64,000 nt of DNA from Micromonospora sp. CCTCC AA 2012012 (lineage in GTDB: Bacteria; Actinomycetota; Actinomycetes; Mycobacteriales; Micromonosporaceae), in NCBI RefSeq assembly GCF_040499845.1, contig NZ_CP159342.1:1550001-1614000 (forward strand), written 5' to 3'. Below are positions 1 through 9,252 of this stretch, piece by piece (position 1 is the first letter of the stretch; each line of letters opens with the position of its first letter). Under the pieces are notes generated by a model. The model had not been told where the DNA came from. It saw nothing but the letters and a program-made list of their open reading frames with translations, and made no database searches. The position numbers and the translations under genes were made by a program.

Positions 1-1393
1 CGGCGTGCGCGGCGGGGATGACGTACCGCTGCTCGTACTTGGCGATGGCGAGCAGGCGGTACATGTCGTCCATCTGCTCGCCGGTCATCCCGACGGCGGC
101 GGCGATGGACTCGTCGCGCTCCTCGCCGAGGTTGATCCGGCGCTGGTAGGCGCGCATCGCGGCGAGCCGGTTGAGCACCCCGCGGACCGGTTCCGGGTCG
201 CCGGCGGTGAACAGCTCGGCGAGGTAGTCCACCGGGATGCGCAGGGCGTCGATGGCGCCGAAGAGGTTGCCGGCCTCCTCCGCGTCGTGGCCGGTCTCGC
301 GCAGCGCGTCGGCCACCGGCGACAGCGGCGGGATGTACCAGACCATCGGCATGGTGCGGTACTCCGGGTGCAGCGGCAGCGCCACCTCGTATCTCATGAT
401 GAGGTCCCAGATCGGGGAGCGTTGTGCCGCGTCGATCCAGTCGTCGGGGATGCCGGCCTCGCGGGCGGCGGCGACCACGGCCGGGTCGTGCGGGTCGAGG
501 AAGACCGAGCGCTGCGCGTCGTACAGGTCGTGTTCGTCCTTCCGGGCGGCGGCCTCGGCGACCCGGTCGGCGTCGTAGAGCATCAGCCCGAGGTAGCGCA
601 GCCGGCCCACGCAGGTCTCCGAGCAGATGGTGGGCTGGCCGATCTCGATGCGCGGGAAGCAGAAGGTGCACTTCTCGGCCTTGCCGGTGCGGTGGTTGAA
701 GTAGACCTTCTTGTACGGGCAGCCGGTCACACACATCCGCCAGCCCCGGCAGCGGTCCTGGTCGACCAGGACGATGCCGTCCTCGGCCCGCTTGTAGATC
801 GCGCCCGACGGGCAGGACGCCGCGCAGGACGGGTTGAGGCAGTGCTCGCAGATCCGCGGCAGGAAGAACATGAAGGTCTTCTCGAACTCCTGCTTCACCT
901 GGCCGGAGACCTTCGCCAGCACCGGGTCACCGGCGGCGATCTCGTTGCCGCCGGCGAGGGAGTCGTCCCAGTTGGCGCTCCAGGTGATCTTCGTGTCCTC
1001 GCCGGTGAGCAGCGACTTGGGCCGGGCCACCGGGGTGTCGTCGCCGGCCGGCGCGTTGATCAGGTGCTCGTAGTCGTAGGTCCACGGCTCGTAGTAGTCC
1101 TGCATGGAGGGCAGCGTCGGGTTGGCGAAGATGCTGAACAGCTTCTTCACCCGGCCGCCGGAGCGGGGCTTGAGCTTCCCGGAGCGGGTCCGCACCCAGC
1201 CGCCCTGCCAGCGTTCCTGGTTCTCGTAGGTGCGCGGATAGCCCTGCCCGGGGCGGGTCTCCACGTTGTTGAACCAGACGTACTCGACGCCGGAGCGGTT
1301 GGTCCACGCCTGCTTGCAGGTCACCGAGCAGGTGTGGCAGCCGATGCACTTGTCGAGGTTCATCACCATCGCCATCTGTGCCATGACCCGCAT
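1..1393 (-). CDS. narH: Respiratory nitrate reductase beta subunit NarH (3' end outside window)
   Basis: Electron-transfer subunit of cytoplasm-facing membrane nitrate reductase; it carries electrons through Fe-S clusters from NarI to the NarG molybdenum site. About 464 codons are present and the C-terminus lies beyond the left edge. Visible cysteine groups include CIGCHTCSVTC near the N-terminus, CEHCLNPSCAASCP, CRGWRMCVTGCP and CTFC followed by CSETC. The Trp in the third group is the normal NarH substitution that yields a [3Fe-4S] cluster. The ATG at 1393 shares its A with the narG TGA (TGATG), so the two genes are probably translationally coupled. narJ and narI would be expected further left, outside the window. 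Confidence 0.96.
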   Translation of the reverse strand, partial: MRVMAQMAMVMNLDKCIGCHTCSVTCKQAWTNRSGVEYVWFNNVETRPGQGYPRTYENQERWQGGWVRTRSGKLKPRSGGRVKKLFSIFANPTLPSMQDYYEPWTYDYEHLINAPAGDDTPVARPKSLLTGEDTKITWSANWDDSLAGGNEIAAGDPVLAKVSGQVKQEFEKTFMFFLPRICEHCLNPSCAASCPSGAIYKRAEDGIVLVDQDRCRGWRMCVTGCPYKKVYFNHRTGKAEKCTFCFPRIEIGQPTICSETCVGRLRYLGLMLYDADRVAEAAARKDEHDLYDAQRSVFLDPHDPAVVAAAREAGIPDDWIDAAQRSPIWDLIMRYEVALPLHPEYRTMPMVWYIPPLSPVADALRETGHDAEEAGNLFGAIDALRIPVDYLAELFTAGDPEPVRGVLNRLAAMRAYQRRINLGEERDESIAAAVGMTGEQMDDMYRLLAIAKYEQRYVIPAAHA

Positions 1394-4300
1394 CAGTACT
1401 GCACCTCCTGGGAGCGGCGGCGGATCACGGTGACCTCGTCGCGTTGGTTGCCGGTCGGACCGAGGTAGTTGAAGGCGAAGGAGAGCTGGGCGTACCCGCC
1501 GATGAGGTGGGTGGGCTTGACCAGCAGTCGGGTCAGCGAGTTGTGGATGCCGCCGCGCCGGCCGGTGGTCTCCGACTTCGGCACGTCGATCACCCGCTCC
1601 TGGGCGTGGTACATGTAGACCGTGCCCTCGGGCATCTTGTGGGTGACCACGGCCCGGCAGACCACGACGCCGTTGCGGTTGACCGCCTCGATCCACTCGT
1701 TGTCGCGGACGCCGATCTTCGCCGCGTCCGCCTCGCTCATCCACATCGTCGGGCCGCCCCGGGACAGGGTGAGCATGATCAGGTTGTCCTGGTATTCCGA
1801 GTGGATGGACCACTTCGAGTGCGGGGTGAGGTACCGGACGGTGATCTCCAGCTCCCCGTTCCGGCCGAGTCGCGGCTCGTTGAAGAGCTTGTGCATGTCC
1901 AGCGGCGGCCGGAAGATCGGCAGCGCCTCGCCGGCCTCGTGCATCCAGTCGTGGTCGAGGAAGAAGTGCTGCCGGCCGGTGAGCGTGTGCCAGGGCTTGA
2001 GCCGCTCGGTGTTGATGGTGAACGGCGAGTAGCGCCGACCGCCGTGCTCGCTGCCCGACCACTCCGGGCTGGTGATCACCGGCACCGGGCGGGACTGGGT
2101 GTCGGCGAAGGTGATCTGCTTGCCCTCGTGCTCGGCGGCCAGGTCCGCCAGGCGTACCCCGGTGCGTTTCTCCACGTCCCGGAAGCCGGCGGTGGCGACC
2201 CGGCCGTTGGTGGTGCCGGACAGCGCCAGGATCGCCTCGCAGGCGTGCGTGTCCTTCGCCAGCGACGGTCGTCCGTCGGCGGCCCCGCCGCGCACCTCAC
2301 CGTTCTTGTGCCGCAGGTATTCCACCTCGGGTCGGACGTCGACCGAGAAGCCCTTGCCGGTGGTGCCGAGGGTGTCCATCAGCGGTCCGAGCGCGGCCAT
2401 CTTGTCGGCGATCGCGCCGTAGTCCCGCTCGACCACCACCAGCTTCGGCATGGTCCGGCCGGGCACCGGCGTCTCGCCGGTGACCGCCCAGTCGCGGACC
2501 CGGCCGTGCGGCGTCGCCATCGCGTCCGGGGTGTCGTGCAGCAGCGGCGCCGCGACCAGATCCCTGCGTACGCCCAGCCGGGGCCCGGCCAGCGCGGAGA
2601 ACGCCTTGGCGATGCCGTGGAACGCGTCGAAGTCGGTCCGGGTCTGCCACGGCGGGCTGATCGCCGGGGTGAACGCGTGCACGAACGGGTGCATGTCGGT
2701 GCTGCTCAGGTCGTGCTTCTCGTACCAGGTGGCGGCGGGCAGCACGATGTCGGAGAAGAGCGTCGTGGAGGTCATCCGGAAGTCGAGGCTCAGCAGCAGG
2801 TCGAGCTTGCCCTCCGGGGCCTCCGCCCGCCACGTCACGTCCTTCGGCCGCAGCTCCTCCGGGGCCTCCTCGGCGCGCAGGTTCGCGTCGGTGCCGAGCA
2901 GATGGCGCAGGAAGTACTCGTTGCCCTTGGCCGACGAGCCGAGCAGGTTGGCCCGCCACACGGTCAGCACCCGGGGCCAGTTCTGCGGCGCGTCCGGGTC
3001 GGCGCAGGCGAACGTGACGTCCCCACGGCCCAGCCGCTCGGCGACCCAGCCGGCCGGGTCGTCGGGCCGGGCGGCGAGGGCCTCGTCGGCCAGGTCGAGA
3101 GGGCTGCGGTCGAAGGTCGGCATGGACGGCATCCAGCCCGACCGCGCCGACTGGGCCAGCAGGTCCATGGTGTGCTTGCCGGCGAAGGCGCCGTTCCCGG
3201 TGGGGGAGGCGACCGCGTCGGCGGAGTAGGTGTCGTAGCGCCACTGGTCGGTGTGCACGTACCAGAAGGCGGTGCCGATCATCTGTCGTGGCGGGCGGAC
3301 CCAGTCCAGGCCGAAGGCGAGCTGCGCCCAGCCGGTCGCCGGGCGGCACTTCTCCTGCCCGACGTAGTGCGCCCAGCCGCCGCCGTTGACGCCCTGACAG
3401 CCGGTGAGGGTCACCAGCGCCAGGATCGCCCGGTAGGTGGCGTCGGAGTGGAACCAGTGGTTGGTGCCCGCGCCGAGCAGGATCATCGACCGGCCGCCGG
3501 AGCGTTCCGCGTTGTCGGCGAACTCCCGGGCCACCCGGGCCACCTGCGCCGCCGGTACGCCGGTGATCGGCTCCTGCCAGGCCGGCGTGTACGGCGCGTC
3601 GACGTCGTCGTAGTCGGTCGGCCACTGCCCGGGCAGCCCGGCCCGGCCGACCCCGTACTGGGCCAGCAGCAGGTCGAAGACGCTCGTGACGAGCTGACCC
3701 CCGACCGTGCGGGTGGGTACGCCCCGGCGCAGCACCTGCGGGGTGTCGGTGTCGAACCGGGGCAGCTCCACCTCGACCCCGTCGCCCGCGCCGAGGCAGG
3801 TCAGGGCCGGCTCCAGGTCGCCCAGGTCCAGGTTCCACTGGCCCTGCCGCTCGCCCCAGCGGTGACCGAGGCTGCCACGCGGCACGGCGGGCGCGTCGGT
3901 CGCCGAGTCCCAGAGCACCGTCCGGAAGGCCGCCTCCCGGTCCGTCTCGCCCAGGTCCTCGGCGGTGAGGAACTTCCCCGGCCGGTACGCCCCGTCGGCG
4001 CCCGGCTCCAGGGTGACCAGGAACGGCAGGTCGGTGAACCTGCGGACGTAGTCGACGAAGCGCGGGGTGCGCCGGTCGACGAAGAACTCCTTGAGGATGA
4101 CGTGCCCCATCGCCATCGCCAGCGCCCCGTCGCTGCCGGGCTGGGCGGGCAGCCACTCGTCGGCGAACTTGACGTTGTCGGCGTAGTCCGGGCTGACCAC
4201 GACGACCTTCTGTCCCCGGTAGCGCGCCTCGGCCATCCAGTGCGCGTCCGGGGTGCGGGTCACCGGGACGTTGGAGCCCCACATGACGAAGTAGGAGGCG

Positions 4301-5058
4301 TCCCACCAGTCGCCGGACTCGGGCACGTCGGTCTGGTCGCCGAAGACCTGCGGGGAGGCGACCGGCAGGTCGGCGTACCAGTCGTAGAACGACAGCATCG
4401 AGCCGCCGAGCAGGGACAGGAAGCGGGCGCCGACGGCGTGCGACACCATCGACATCGCCGGGATGGGGGAGAAGCCGGCGACCCGGTCGGGGCCGTACTC
4501 GGCGATCGCGTGCACGTGGGCGGCCGCGATCATCTCCTGCGCCTCGTCCCAGCCGACCCGCACCAGGCCGCCCTTGCCGCGCGCCTTCTGGTAGCGGCGG
4601 CGGCGCTCCGGGTCGGCCTGGATGTCCGCCCAGGCGGCCACCGGGTCACCGAGCCGGGCCTTGGCCTCGCGGTACATCTCCACCAGCACCCCCCGGGCGT
4701 ACGGGTAGCGCACCCGGGTGGGGGAGTAGGTGTACCAGGAGAAGGCGGCGCCCCGGGGACAGCCGCGCGGCTCGTACTCGGGTCGGTCGGGTCCGACGCT
4801 GGGATAGTCGGTCTGCTGCTGCTCCCAGGTGATGATGCCGTCCTTGACGTACACCTTCCAGGAGCACGAGCCGGTGCAGTTCACCCCGTGCGTGGAGCGG
4901 ACCACCTTGTCGTAGGACCAGCGGTCCCGGTAGAAGGCGTCCGCCTCCCGGCCGCCGATCTGGTGCAGCGTCCGGCCGTCGGCGGACACCTCGGCGCGGC
5001 GTACGAGGCCGCCCACCGCCAGCAGCGCCCGCCCCGCACCTTCGGTCGCTCGCGACAT
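1393..5058 (-). CDS. narG: Respiratory nitrate reductase alpha subunit NarG
   Basis: Catalytic bis-MGD molybdenum subunit that reduces nitrate to nitrite in the cytoplasm; 1,221 residues, the usual NarG length. The N-terminal FS0 cluster motif (THGVNCTGSC with a later Cys) is clear, as are the Mo-binding Asp region (FYDWYADLPVASP, QTDVPES) and the C-terminal cofactor-binding segment. No Tat signal is seen, as expected for NarG. The start is taken as ATG 5058, nine bases after a GGAGGA ribosome site at 5068-5073. An in-frame ATG at 5067 lies too close to that site. It is the first gene of narGH and diverges from the isocitrate dehydrogenase gene. Confidence 0.97.
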   Translation of the reverse strand: MSRATEGAGRALLAVGGLVRRAEVSADGRTLHQIGGREADAFYRDRWSYDKVVRSTHGVNCTGSCSWKVYVKDGIITWEQQQTDYPSVGPDRPEYEPRGCPRGAAFSWYTYSPTRVRYPYARGVLVEMYREAKARLGDPVAAWADIQADPERRRRYQKARGKGGLVRVGWDEAQEMIAAAHVHAIAEYGPDRVAGFSPIPAMSMVSHAVGARFLSLLGGSMLSFYDWYADLPVASPQVFGDQTDVPESGDWWDASYFVMWGSNVPVTRTPDAHWMAEARYRGQKVVVVSPDYADNVKFADEWLPAQPGSDGALAMAMGHVILKEFFVDRRTPRFVDYVRRFTDLPFLVTLEPGADGAYRPGKFLTAEDLGETDREAAFRTVLWDSATDAPAVPRGSLGHRWGERQGQWNLDLGDLEPALTCLGAGDGVEVELPRFDTDTPQVLRRGVPTRTVGGQLVTSVFDLLLAQYGVGRAGLPGQWPTDYDDVDAPYTPAWQEPITGVPAAQVARVAREFADNAERSGGRSMILLGAGTNHWFHSDATYRAILALVTLTGCQGVNGGGWAHYVGQEKCRPATGWAQLAFGLDWVRPPRQMIGTAFWYVHTDQWRYDTYSADAVASPTGNGAFAGKHTMDLLAQSARSGWMPSMPTFDRSPLDLADEALAARPDDPAGWVAERLGRGDVTFACADPDAPQNWPRVLTVWRANLLGSSAKGNEYFLRHLLGTDANLRAEEAPEELRPKDVTWRAEAPEGKLDLLLSLDFRMTSTTLFSDIVLPAATWYEKHDLSSTDMHPFVHAFTPAISPPWQTRTDFDAFHGIAKAFSALAGPRLGVRRDLVAAPLLHDTPDAMATPHGRVRDWAVTGETPVPGRTMPKLVVVERDYGAIADKMAALGPLMDTLGTTGKGFSVDVRPEVEYLRHKNGEVRGGAADGRPSLAKDTHACEAILALSGTTNGRVATAGFRDVEKRTGVRLADLAAEHEGKQITFADTQSRPVPVITSPEWSGSEHGGRRYSPFTINTERLKPWHTLTGRQHFFLDHDWMHEAGEALPIFRPPLDMHKLFNEPRLGRNGELEITVRYLTPHSKWSIHSEYQDNLIMLTLSRGGPTMWMSEADAAKIGVRDNEWIEAVNRNGVVVCRAVVTHKMPEGTVYMYHAQERVIDVPKSETTGRRGGIHNSLTRLLVKPTHLIGGYAQLSFAFNYLGPTGNQRDEVTVIRRRSQEVQY

Positions 5059-5374
5059 ACGCCTCATTCCTCCGATAGATCGCCGTGAGTCCCACGTTGG
5101 CGGGATGTGCCGGGAGGCGCAACCGCAGCGAGGGCGTCCGGGCCATCCTGCCGGGGCGCTACCAGGCGGAACCGGGCCGAAGGTCCCGAGATCATCGGCG
5201 TTGTGCCTGCCTGCCTCCCGTTCCCGGCAGCGGCGGGGCCGGGGTCGCCGGCCCGGTGCGCCGGCATGCCGGGACGGCGGGTGTCGTGCGCCGGGCGGCA
5301 GGCCATCCGCTAGACGCGATGTGTGTTTCGTGTAATGTGCTTCGTATGTTGACTGGTGGGGAGAGGGGACGACG
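5059..5374. promoter_or_regulatory. Divergent narG / icd intergenic region
   Basis: About 310 bases separate the divergently read narG and isocitrate dehydrogenase genes and should hold both promoters. The narG ribosome site is at 5068-5073. Near icd, 5315-5355 is clearly richer in A+T than the surroundings, and a GGGGAGAGGGG site precedes the icd ATG. I saw no convincing FNR-type TTGAT-N4-ATCAA box and no other clear operator. Confidence 0.5.
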
Positions 5375-6862
5375 ATGACGGTGTCGGGACTCGTGGCGAC
5401 CGAGGGGTCGGCGGGCGTGCCGGTTGCCGTACCGGTGACGGTGGCGCGTGGTGACGGGATCGGGCCGGAGATCATGGAAGCCACGCTGCGGGTGCTGGAG
5501 GCGGCCGGGGCGCGGTTGGCCGTGGAGGAGATCCAGATCGGGGAATCGGTGTACGCCCGGGGCCACAGCGCCGGCATCGAGCCGCAGGCGTGGGAGTCGC
5601 TGCGCCGGACCCGGGTGTTCCTCAAGGCCCCGATCACCACTCCGCAGGGGGGCGGATTCAAGTCGCTGAACGTGACCATCCGCAAGTCGCTGGGCCTGTT
5701 CGCCAACGTGCGCCCCTGCGTGACGTACGCGCCCTTCGTGCCGACCCGGCATCCCGAGATGGATGTGGTGATCGTGCGGGAGAACGAGGAGGACCTCTAC
5801 GCCGGGATCGAGCACCGCCAGACCGACGAGGTCACCCAGTGTCTGAAACTGATCTCCCGGCCCGGATGTGAACGGATCGTGCGGTACGCGTTCGACTACG
5901 CCCGCCGCCATGGTCGGTCCAAGGTCACCTGCCTGACCAAGGACAACATCATGAAGCTCACCGACGGCCTGTTCCACCGGGTCTTCGACGAGGTGGCCGC
6001 CGACTATCCGGACATCACCGCCGAACACTGGATCGTCGACATCGGGGCGGCGCGACTGGCCGACACCCCGGAGGACTTCGACGTCATCGTCACCCCCAAC
6101 CTCTACGGCGACGTGCTCTCCGACGTGGCCGCGCAGATCGCCGGCTCGGTCGGGCTGGCCGGCTCGGCCAACATCGGCGAGCACGCGGCGATGTTCGAGG
6201 CCATCCACGGCTCCGCGCCGCCGCTGGCCGGCCGGGACGTCGCGAACCCCTCCGGGCTGCTGCTCGGGGCGGTGATGATGCTCGTGCACATCGGCCAGCC
6301 CGAGGTCGCCGAACGGGTCCACAACGCCTGGCTGGCCACCCTGGAGGCGGGCGTCGTCACGCCCGACGTCGCCGGTCCGGGCACCAGCCCGGTGGGCACC
6401 CGGGCGTTCGCCGACGCGATCATCGACCGGCTCGGCCAGCGACCGGTAACCCTGACCCCGGTCGCCTATCCGGCCGGGCAGCAGCAGTCCACCGTCCCGA
6501 CCGCCGCCGCCCGCCCGGCGCAGCGCAAGACGATGGACGGGGTCGACGTCTTCCTCGACCACCGCGACCGCGACCCGGACGCGCTCGCCGCCGCGCTCGT
6601 GCGGGCCGCCGAGGGCGCAGCGCTACGACTGCAGATGATCACGAACCGGGGCGTGAAGGTGTGGCCGGACGGGCTTCCCGAGACCTTCTGCACCGACCAT
6701 TGGCGAGCCCGCTTCCAGTCGTCCCGGTCCGGCGCGACCGACCGGCGGGACGTGGTGGACCTGCTGGACCGACTCGACCGCGCGGGGCTCGACTTCGTCA
6801 AGACCGAGGGGCTGTACCGCTTCGACGGCGAACCGGGCTACTCCCTCGGACAGGGTCAGTGA
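5375..6862 (+). CDS. icd: NADP-dependent isocitrate dehydrogenase, Thermus-type
   Basis: Oxidatively decarboxylates isocitrate to 2-oxoglutarate in the TCA cycle. At 495 residues it matches the long dimeric subfamily typified by Thermus thermophilus (about 496 residues), with a core of roughly 345 residues and an extra C-terminal domain. Diagnostic segments are ARGDGIGPEIM (N-terminus), SLNVTIRKSLGLFANVRPC (substrate Ser/Asn/Arg cluster), VIVRENEEDLYAGIEHRQT, and FEAIHGSAPPLAGRDVANPSG (coenzyme loop). The ATG at 5375 follows a purine-rich GGGGAGAGGGG site. It stands alone between divergent narG and convergent HHE genes. Isopropylmalate or homoisocitrate dehydrogenase is less likely because of the C-terminal domain and the SLNV motif. 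Confidence 0.9.
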   Translation: MTVSGLVATEGSAGVPVAVPVTVARGDGIGPEIMEATLRVLEAAGARLAVEEIQIGESVYARGHSAGIEPQAWESLRRTRVFLKAPITTPQGGGFKSLNVTIRKSLGLFANVRPCVTYAPFVPTRHPEMDVVIVRENEEDLYAGIEHRQTDEVTQCLKLISRPGCERIVRYAFDYARRHGRSKVTCLTKDNIMKLTDGLFHRVFDEVAADYPDITAEHWIVDIGAARLADTPEDFDVIVTPNLYGDVLSDVAAQIAGSVGLAGSANIGEHAAMFEAIHGSAPPLAGRDVANPSGLLLGAVMMLVHIGQPEVAERVHNAWLATLEAGVVTPDVAGPGTSPVGTRAFADAIIDRLGQRPVTLTPVAYPAGQQQSTVPTAAARPAQRKTMDGVDVFLDHRDRDPDALAAALVRAAEGAALRLQMITNRGVKVWPDGLPETFCTDHWRARFQSSRSGATDRRDVVDLLDRLDRAGLDFVKTEGLYRFDGEPGYSLGQGQ

Positions 6863-6917
6863 CGATCCCACCCGCCGGGGCTCACCGCCGAGGACCGTCG
6901 TCGTCATGACCGGTCCG

Positions 6918-6961
6918 CCCTCCGCCGCCTCGGGGCGATGTGCCCGAACCCCGGCGGAGGG
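6918..6961. terminator. Candidate bidirectional hairpin between icd and HHE gene
   Basis: A 10-bp perfect stem (CCCTCCGCCG at 6918-6927 with CGGCGGAGGG at 6952-6961) encloses a loop that can itself pair GGGC with GCCC. It lies in the 249-base gap between two converging genes. No T-run follows, as is common in high-GC actinobacteria. It could be coincidental in such GC-rich DNA. Confidence 0.35.
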
Positions 6962-7111
6962 CCGGTGCGGGTACCTGTGGCGACGCCCAGGGCGCACCGT
7001 CCGGGCACCGGCGACCGCTGCCGGCGGCTGCGCCGGTGCAACGTCCTCGTCGGTCTGCTGCTGGCCGCGGAGGGCGGCTGGAGGTGGGCGGCGAGCACTG
7101 GCCTGGCTGAT

Positions 7112-7591
7112 CTACGCCGACGTGCTGCGCACCTGACCGGCCCGCGCGGTGCCGGGTCGGTGGGCCGCCGTCGGGGTGATCCGGTCCCAGGCCGGGATCG
7201 GCAGCGCGATCACCGCGGCCGGGAAGAGCCCGTGCTCCTCGTTGTCGATGTGCCGGTGCAGCCGGTCGAGGGCGGCCAGCACGGCGGGCCAGTCCGGCGC
7301 CGCCCGGTCGACGGCGCCCAGCACGCCGTGGATGTCGTCGTGCTCCGCGCAGAGCTTCACCACGGCCTCCGCCAGGCTGCCCTCGTCCCGCAGCTCGCGG
7401 AAGAGCCCGTCCTCCTCGGTGGCGGTGTGCGGCACCAGCAGCGCGACCAGCGCGTCGAGCGCCGGCAGCGCGTCGGCGTCGCCGGCCCGGACGGCGGTGT
7501 GCAGCCGACCCGCCGCGTTCGCGATCGTCTCGTGCTCGGCGGAGAGCCGGCCGATCAGCGGGAAGTCCCGGCAGCCGCAGTAGTCGCACAT
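7112..7591 (-). CDS. Hemerythrin-like HHE protein with N-terminal CxxCxC (RIC/YtfE-like)
   Basis: Predicted di-iron four-helix protein of 159 residues. Histidine/glutamate signatures are visible in order: SAEHETI, LVPHTATEEDGLF, CAEHDDIHG and HRHIDNEEHGLFP, matching HHE iron ligands. The N-terminus reads MCDYCGC, a cysteine cluster also seen in RIC/YtfE-type proteins associated with repair of Fe-S centres after nitric oxide stress. The ATG at 7591 follows a GATGAGG site. The position between nitrate reductase and a second HHE protein fits a role in handling reactive nitrogen species, but the substrate (oxygen, NO or iron donation) cannot be read from sequence. Confidence 0.85.
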   Translation of the reverse strand: MCDYCGCRDFPLIGRLSAEHETIANAAGRLHTAVRAGDADALPALDALVALLVPHTATEEDGLFRELRDEGSLAEAVVKLCAEHDDIHGVLGAVDRAAPDWPAVLAALDRLHRHIDNEEHGLFPAAVIALPIPAWDRITPTAAHRPGTARAGQVRSTSA

Positions 7592-7694
7592 GGCCTCATC
7601 CTGCGGACCGGCCACCCGGGTCAGCAGGGCCGAACGGCCCGGTACGCCGGGACGGCGGGCCCTGACCCCGCCGTCCCGGCGGTCGGCAGACTGC

Positions 7695-8501
7695 TCACAC
7701 CGTGACCGGCTCGCGGGACAGCCGGATCTGCCACACGTCCGGCCCGTCCTGCAGCCACTCGGTGGTCACCCCGCCCCGGTAGCGGGCCTCGACCTCGGCC
7801 AGCAGTGGGCGGGGCGCGTGCGGGGCGACCAGCACCAGCGCCCGGCCGGCGGGCAGCGCGTCCAGCGCGGTCAGCACCCGGGCGTGCCGCTGGCCGTGCG
7901 GCAGCAGCCGGACGTCGATCCGGGGGTCGATGCTCAGCGTCGCGGCCGGGGCGTCGCCCCGGCCCTGGTCGCCGCCGCAGCCGCAGCCACCCCCGCCGCA
8001 GCCACCCGTCCCCGAGGTCTCCGAGGAGCCGAGCAGGTCATGCATGCCGTCGAGCAGGGTCGCCAGCGAGACGTCGGCCGCGGCCACCAGCAGCGGGACG
8101 ACCAGGTCGTTCTCCTTGGCGAGGTGGACGGCGAAGAGCGCGGCCAGGGCGCGCCCGGCGGCGGCGAGACGTACCGGCCGGTCGGTCGCCGCCAGCTCGG
8201 CGACCAGGGCGGTCAGCGCCCGGTGCTCGTCGCGCATCCCGCGCACCAGCAGCGCGGCCTCGGACCGGTCACCGGCGGCCGGGTAGAGCCCGGCCTCCTC
8301 GGCGTACGCGTGCGGCAGCAGCTCGGCGTGCAGCCAGCCGACCAGCTCGTCGCGGTGCCGGACGGCTCCCGCCGCGTCGCCCCGGTCGGCCGCGTCCAGC
8401 AGGTCGCCCACGTGCCGGTCGAGGACCGCCGCGAGCTGGGCGTGGTGCCGGACGACGGCCTGTGCGGCCTGGTGGTCAGCCGTGGACGGTGAGGCGGACA
8501 T
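7695..8501 (-). CDS. HHE hemerythrin domain fused to DUF2249 domain
   Basis: A 268-residue two-domain protein. Residues 1 to about 150 form an HHE-type helical bundle (HHAQLAAVLDRH, HAELLPHAYAEEAGLYP, DEHRALTALV, HLAKENDLVVP). A flexible linker very rich in Gly and Cys (GCGGGGCGCGG) follows. The last 75 residues (DVRLLPHGQRHARVLTALDALPAGRALVLVAPHAP) match the DUF2249/TusA-like fold. DUF2249 proteins commonly sit beside denitrification genes. The ATG at 8501 follows a GGGAGGG site; an upstream extension would run into the divergent regulator. The adjacent regulator on the opposite strand, about 50 bases away, is the obvious candidate controller. Confidence 0.85.
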   Translation of the reverse strand: MSASPSTADHQAAQAVVRHHAQLAAVLDRHVGDLLDAADRGDAAGAVRHRDELVGWLHAELLPHAYAEEAGLYPAAGDRSEAALLVRGMRDEHRALTALVAELAATDRPVRLAAAGRALAALFAVHLAKENDLVVPLLVAAADVSLATLLDGMHDLLGSSETSGTGGCGGGGCGCGGDQGRGDAPAATLSIDPRIDVRLLPHGQRHARVLTALDALPAGRALVLVAPHAPRPLLAEVEARYRGGVTTEWLQDGPDVWQIRLSREPVTV

Positions 8502-8536
8502 GGAACCCTCCCGGGTTTTGACGACGAATGACGTTG

Positions 8537-8544
8537 TAACGTTA
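8537..8544. promoter_or_regulatory. Palindrome TAACGTTA between divergent HHE-DUF2249 and regulator genes
   Basis: A perfect 8-bp palindrome, A/T-rich against a high-GC background, lies in the roughly 50-base gap between the HHE-DUF2249 start (8501) and the probable regulator start (8551). ACGTT is repeated just upstream (8531-8535). The location suits an autoregulatory operator, but its short length makes this an inference only. Confidence 0.4.
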
Positions 8545-8550
8545 ACCATC

Positions 8551-9252
8551 GTGGAAACCCCGAGAACAGGGCCGATCGGTGAGACCATCGACCCCCACCG
8601 CCACCGGGCGCTCGGCACGCCGAGCCGGGCCTCGATCCTGGAGCTGGTGCGGGCCGCCGGGGCCGGCATGACCATCGCCGAGGTGGGGGAGCGGACCGGA
8701 CTGCACCTCTCCACCGCGCGTACCCACCTCGACCGCCTCGTCGACGCCGGGCTGCTGGTCAAGGCGCGCGCCAGCGGCGGCCAACCCGGCCGGCCGGCGT
8801 GGCGCTACCGGGCGGCCGTGGCGGAGGCGCCGGCCCCGGCGCCGTACCGGGCGCTCGCCGCCGCGCTGCTGGACCACCTGTCCCGACGGGGTCGCGGCGA
8901 CGTCCGGCCGGAGGCCACCCGCGCCGGCCAGGACTGGGGGCGGCACCTGGCCGCCGCCACCGCCCCCGGTCAGCAGCCGGTCGACACCCTGCTGGAGGTG
9001 CTGCGCGGGCTCGGCTTCAGCCCCCGTCGACACGACACGGCCGACGGGCGGACCGAGGTGCACCTGCACACCTGCCCCTTCCTCGAACTGGTCAACCGGG
9101 ACCCCGACGCGATCTGTGCGCTGCACGTCGGCGTCATCCGGGGGGTGCTCGCGCACGCCGGTGCCCCGCCGACCGGCGCGGTGCTGGAACCCTTCGGCGC
9201 GCCCGACGCCTGCGTGGTGCGGCTGGCCCTGCCGCCGCACGCGCCGGCATGA
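8551..9252 (+). CDS. Winged-helix regulator with C-terminal Cys motif (SufR-like, putative Fe-S sensor)
   Basis: A 233-residue regulator. Residues about 15-85 form an ArsR/SufR-type winged helix (ALGTPSRASILELVRAAG, IAEVGERTGLHLSTARTHLD, LVKARASGGQPGRPAWRY). The C-terminal half carries HTCPFLELVNRDPDAICALH and a later DAC; these three cysteines resemble the Fe-S ligands of SufR-like repressors. The GTG at 8551 is preferred because an earlier ATG at 8500 would overlap the divergent HHE-DUF2249 start codon. No good ribosome site is visible, so leaderless translation is possible. Its TGA overlaps the ATG of the YwiC-like gene (ATGA). An NO- or oxygen-responsive role is inferred from the cysteines and neighbours. 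Confidence 0.8.
   Translation: METPRTGPIGETIDPHRHRALGTPSRASILELVRAAGAGMTIAEVGERTGLHLSTARTHLDRLVDAGLLVKARASGGQPGRPAWRYRAAVAEAPAPAPYRALAAALLDHLSRRGRGDVRPEATRAGQDWGRHLAAATAPGQQPVDTLLEVLRGLGFSPRRHDTADGRTEVHLHTCPFLELVNRDPDAICALHVGVIRGVLAHAGAPPTGAVLEPFGAPDACVVRLALPPHAPA

Noticed and set aside
1444..5088. Very long open frame opposite narG
   Set aside because: It is the antisense shadow of narG. The Gly/Val/Arg-rich translation has no domain, and the minus-strand frame has complete NarG motifs. The same reasoning removes similar long frames opposite the synthetase, transporter and PLP-enzyme genes.
5310..5356. FNR/NarL-type box in the narG-icd region
   Set aside because: The AT-rich patch has TTGACT and TAATGT-like strings but no symmetric TTGAT-N4-ATCAA or paired TACYYMT heptamers.
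5059..5706. N-terminal extension of narG beyond 5058
   Set aside because: The frame stays open but overlaps the divergent icd gene, and its translation is low-complexity. The ribosome site at 5068-5073 fixes the start.
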